In this document: one piece after another, positions 61,826 to 64,000 of the stretch | How the letters are laid out: the number at the start of each line of letters is the position of its first letter | Position numbering within the stretch: the first letter of the stretch is position 1 | NCBI GenBank assembly: GCA_963839995.1 | Contig: CAWIXH010000008.1 | Span: 1 to 64,000, forward strand | Direction: 5' to 3' | DNA: 64,000 nt | From: CAWIUB01 sp963839995 | GTDB taxonomy: Bacteria > Actinomycetota > Actinomycetes > Mycobacteriales > Jatrophihabitantaceae | Made by a program: the position numbers and the translations under genes | The notes under the pieces: generated by a model | What the model was told of the DNA's origin: nothing | Database searches by the model: none | What the model saw: the letters and a program-made list of their open reading frames with translations, nothing else

Positions 61826-62082
61826 GCGGGTATCGCATCGAGCTTCGTCCGGCGGCGGTCCGCGCTTTGCGCAAGCTCGACCCTCAGATTCGTCGGCGCG
61901 TCCAAGGTGCGATCGCGTTGCTCGGCCAGGACCCGCGCCCGCCAGGTACACGGGCGCTGCAGGGTCGGCCAGGCCTCCGTGTCCGAGTCGGCGATTACCG
62001 CATCATTTACACGGTCGAAGACGACGTGCTGTTGGTCGTCGTCGTGCGGCTTGGACATCGGCGCGACGTGTACGACCAATAG
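61822..62082 (+). CDS. RelE/ParE-family toxin
   Basis: 86 aa from GTG 61822, which overlaps the antitoxin stop. YRIELRPAAVRALRKLDPQIRRRV, RALQGRPGLRVRVGDYRIIYTV and RLGHRRDVYD match RelE-type mRNA interferases that cut mRNA on the ribosome. The Arg residues and the final Tyr expected for catalysis are present. It forms a type II toxin-antitoxin pair with the preceding gene. Confidence 0.88.
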   Translation: MSGYRIELRPAAVRALRKLDPQIRRRVQGAIALLGQDPRPPGTRALQGRPGLRVRVGDYRIIYTVEDDVLLVVVVRLGHRRDVYDQ

Positions 62083-62211
62083 GGCGACCGCGTCTCGCTT
62101 CTCGATCCTGGCGCGTGACGCGCTGAGCGATCGCTCAGCGCAGAAGGGTCGCTTCCGTGTGACGATCGGGCGATGGCGTTCGGCCTGGCTGAGGTTGCGC
62201 CTGTGTCGGGC

Positions 62212-63249
62212 TCAGACCGCCCGTCGGCGCAGCAGGAGGACGGTGGCGACGGCGAGCAGCACGGCGAGGATGGCGTAGCCGGAGGCCTCGACGGTTTGGA
62301 AGTGCCAGAACCAGGTGTTGGGCTGATAGGACGCCCATTGGGTGTAGTGGTGCTGTGCCAGATAGGCGTCGTACTGGTCCGGGGTCGGGATGGTGCGGCC
62401 GTTGGCGGCGAGCACCCGGGCGTAAACCTGATCGAAGCTGAGGTGCTGGCCGGCGGCGTCCTGGAACCAGTGGCTGACCAAATTGGCGTTGACGGGCACG
62501 TGGCTGCTGGCGATGGCCCCTTTGGCCGGGTGGCCCATGGTCGTGATCGGTCTCTGGATCACGGGCCGCAGCCAGACCATGGACGGCACCACCACGGCGA
62601 CCCAGACGGCCCCGGTGGCGGCCATCGCGGGCACGGTGCGCCGGATCAGCAGGCCGAGCAGGGCGCCGAGTGCGAAGCCGAACAAGGTGCGGGCGGCGAA
62701 GACTAGCCCGGAGATCTCGTAGGCGCCGCTCGAGGCCATCCGGCCGGTGATGGCGTCGAAGGGTCCGTACCACCAGGTGAACAGCGCCGAGAAGGCCAGC
62801 GCGAACGTGGTGAGCACGACCGCGATGAGGACGAGTTTGCTGACGATCCACTGGACCCGGCTGCGGGCCAGCGTCCATGCGAACCGGAAGGTGCCGGACT
62901 CCAACTCCCGTGCCACTAGCGGCGCTCCGACGAACACGCCGGTCAGTCCCGGCAGGATCATCAGATAGTGCGGCAGCTGGTCCGCCAGTTTGGCGAAGTC
63001 CTGCTGGAACACGCTGAGTTGGCCCTGACAGCCGGAACCGTCGAGTTTGCCGCAGGTGTCCAGGCCGAGGTTGGTGTACGCGTGGTGCATGGCCAGCCCG
63101 TTGACCAGCAGGAACAGGCCGAGGCCGCCGAGCACCACGAACACTGCGGCGAGGGCGAGGCGATGCTGACGCCAGGTCACCCAGGCCAGGCCGCGCATCG
63201 GCCGAAGGCGCGCCGGGGATCCTCGCGGGCTAAGAGTGGTCGCGGTCAC
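62212..63249 (-). CDS. ABC-2-type transporter permease
   Basis: 345 aa with six predicted membrane segments (first: LALAAVFVVLGGLGLFLLVNGL; last: YAILAVLLAVATVLLLRRR). A large extracytoplasmic loop (about 50-100) with two Cys, and a second one near 240-310, are typical of the ABC-2 permeases found beside YtrB-like ATPases. Its start overlaps the ATPase stop by ATGA. Confidence 0.85.
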   Translation of the reverse strand: MTATTLSPRGSPARLRPMRGLAWVTWRQHRLALAAVFVVLGGLGLFLLVNGLAMHHAYTNLGLDTCGKLDGSGCQGQLSVFQQDFAKLADQLPHYLMILPGLTGVFVGAPLVARELESGTFRFAWTLARSRVQWIVSKLVLIAVVLTTFALAFSALFTWWYGPFDAITGRMASSGAYEISGLVFAARTLFGFALGALLGLLIRRTVPAMAATGAVWVAVVVPSMVWLRPVIQRPITTMGHPAKGAIASSHVPVNANLVSHWFQDAAGQHLSFDQVYARVLAANGRTIPTPDQYDAYLAQHHYTQWASYQPNTWFWHFQTVEASGYAILAVLLAVATVLLLRRRAV

Positions 63250-64000
63250 GCCATCACCGTCCTCGACGAGTCGCTGCTAGCTGAGTCCGGTCCTGGTAAC
63301 GCGCTCGCGTCGGGCGAGCGCAGGTAACTCAGCACGAGTTCTTCCAGGTTGGTCGGCTCGTCCTGCCAGCCGGCAGGCACGCTCCGGTGGCTTGTAGTGC
63401 GGACCAGCAGGCTGGCCTGACGCCCAGCGCGCCGCTCGCGCCCGACGGGCAAGGCCATTGCGACCGCGTCAGCCTGATCGGCCGGCCCGGTCAGCACCCG
63501 GTGGGCCGCCACGAGGTCATCGACGGTTCCAGCGAGTTGCACGCTGCCGCGGGAGAGCAGCACCAGGTAGTCGCAGACCCGTTCCAGCTCGGAGAGCACA
63601 TGCGAGGAGAACACCACCGAGACGCCATCCTCAGCGACCGCCTCCATCAGGGTCGACATGAAGTCGTGGCGGGCCAGCGGGTCGAGCTCGGCGACCGGCT
63701 CGTCCAGGATGAGCAGCCTTGGGTGGCGGGCCAGCGCGACGGCCAGGGCCACCTGCGCCTGCTGGCCACCGGACAGCTTGCCCACCTTGCGGCGCAGCGG
63801 GATGCCCAGCGCGTCGAGCCGGGCCCGGGCGCGGGGCCCGTCCCAGGTGTTGGCCAGGTTAGAAACCAGGCGCAGCGTGTCGGCGACGCTCAAGTACTTG
63901 TACAGCGGGGTGTCCTGCGCGACGAAGGCGATGCCGTCGAGCGCCTCGGAGGAGCCGGGGACAAGGCCGTCGAGCACCCCGATCTGCCCGGTGGTCTTCC
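63246..64000 (-). CDS. ABC transporter ATPase (5' end outside the window)
   Basis: At least 251 residues; the upstream part, starting within Walker A (GKTTGQIGVLDG at the edge), lies beyond 64000. The Q-loop (VAQDTPLYKYLSV), signature LSGGQQAQVALAVALA, Walker B LLILDEPVAELDP and switch His (FSSHVLSELER) are intact. The C-terminal 70 residues are a variable regulatory tail. With the permease it forms an exporter of unknown substrate. Confidence 0.9.
   Translation of the reverse strand, partial: KTTGQIGVLDGLVPGSSEALDGIAFVAQDTPLYKYLSVADTLRLVSNLANTWDGPRARARLDALGIPLRRKVGKLSGGQQAQVALAVALARHPRLLILDEPVAELDPLARHDFMSTLMEAVAEDGVSVVFSSHVLSELERVCDYLVLLSRGSVQLAGTVDDLVAAHRVLTGPADQADAVAMALPVGRERRAGRQASLLVRTTSHRSVPAGWQDEPTNLEELVLSYLRSPDASALPGPDSASSDSSRTVMA

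Noticed and set aside
1..64000. CRISPR arrays, tRNA or rRNA genes, replication origin
   Set aside because: No regularly spaced direct repeats, no T-loop-like GTTCGA motif in a cloverleaf context and no DnaA-box cluster were seen in the intergenic stretches.

Overview
The DNA is GC-rich throughout (roughly two thirds G+C by eye), uses GTG starts freely, overlaps genes by ATGA or GTGA, and carries families typical of filamentous or soil Actinomycetota: FCD-type GntR regulators, a GH1 glucosidase with its own TetR regulator, a large MalT-like LuxR regulator and a PPOX-class protein. No rRNA, tRNA, CRISPR array or replication origin was seen. I cannot name the genus. The window reads as an accessory chromosomal region: working catabolic operons on the left, and a patchwork of mobile-element debris, broken genes and small transport or resistance units on the right.

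1-23436 is a dense catabolic island. It holds a class III PLP enzyme of the phospho-lyase type next to an aminoglycoside-phosphotransferase-fold kinase and a ROK regulator. An operon follows with an FAD amine oxidase, a RidA imine deaminase, a D-threonine-aldolase-fold enzyme and a short-chain dehydrogenase, divergent from a HAD hydrolase and a GntR regulator. Next come an amino-acid ABC importer coupled to a sarcosine-oxidase-like flavoenzyme, and a second HAD + FAD oxidase pair followed by aldehyde dehydrogenase, a tartrate/malate-type dehydrogenase, GABA-type aminotransferase and succinate-semialdehyde-type dehydrogenase. The likely theme is uptake of an amino compound, oxidation or phosphorylation-elimination of its amine or hydroxyl, and oxidation of the aldehydes to central metabolites. 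The substrate is not visible from sequence.

23437-34085 is a beta-glucoside unit: a decayed GH30-like gene, GH1 beta-glucosidase with a TetR regulator, a decayed tandem copy of that regulator with its operator, a sugar ABC importer whose binding protein has a frameshift, and a GH3 beta-glucosidase.

34086-41439 is a gene graveyard: a restriction-endonuclease-like gene between two copies of a palindromic repeat, a possible GIY-YIG protein, a PIN-domain gene with two frameshifts, a TcmP gene cut by an ISL3 element, and a UbiX fragment joined to an ester-cyclase fragment. 41436-49945 holds a TetR regulator with an NmrA-like reductase, an MFS exporter with a hemerythrin-domain protein, the LuxR regulator, and two alpha/beta hydrolases. 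49946-54570 has an IS3-family element that splits a membrane-anchored gene, and a tyrosine recombinase followed by the stump of a second one. 54651-64000 holds a Met-rich cupredoxin, a VOC gene between exact 47-bp direct repeats, an MFS/TetR pair, small oxidoreductases, a Phd/RelE toxin-antitoxin pair and an ABC-2 exporter running off the window.

The most unusual signal is a family of five same-orientation, about 50-bp imperfect palindromes at 24071, 34672, 35986, 50342 and 53278. Two pairs bracket single cargo genes, and the last copy lies about 250 bp upstream of the tyrosine recombinase. Single-base frameshifts are unusually common from 25 kb onward, some in G/C runs, so either decay or base-calling error must be considered.
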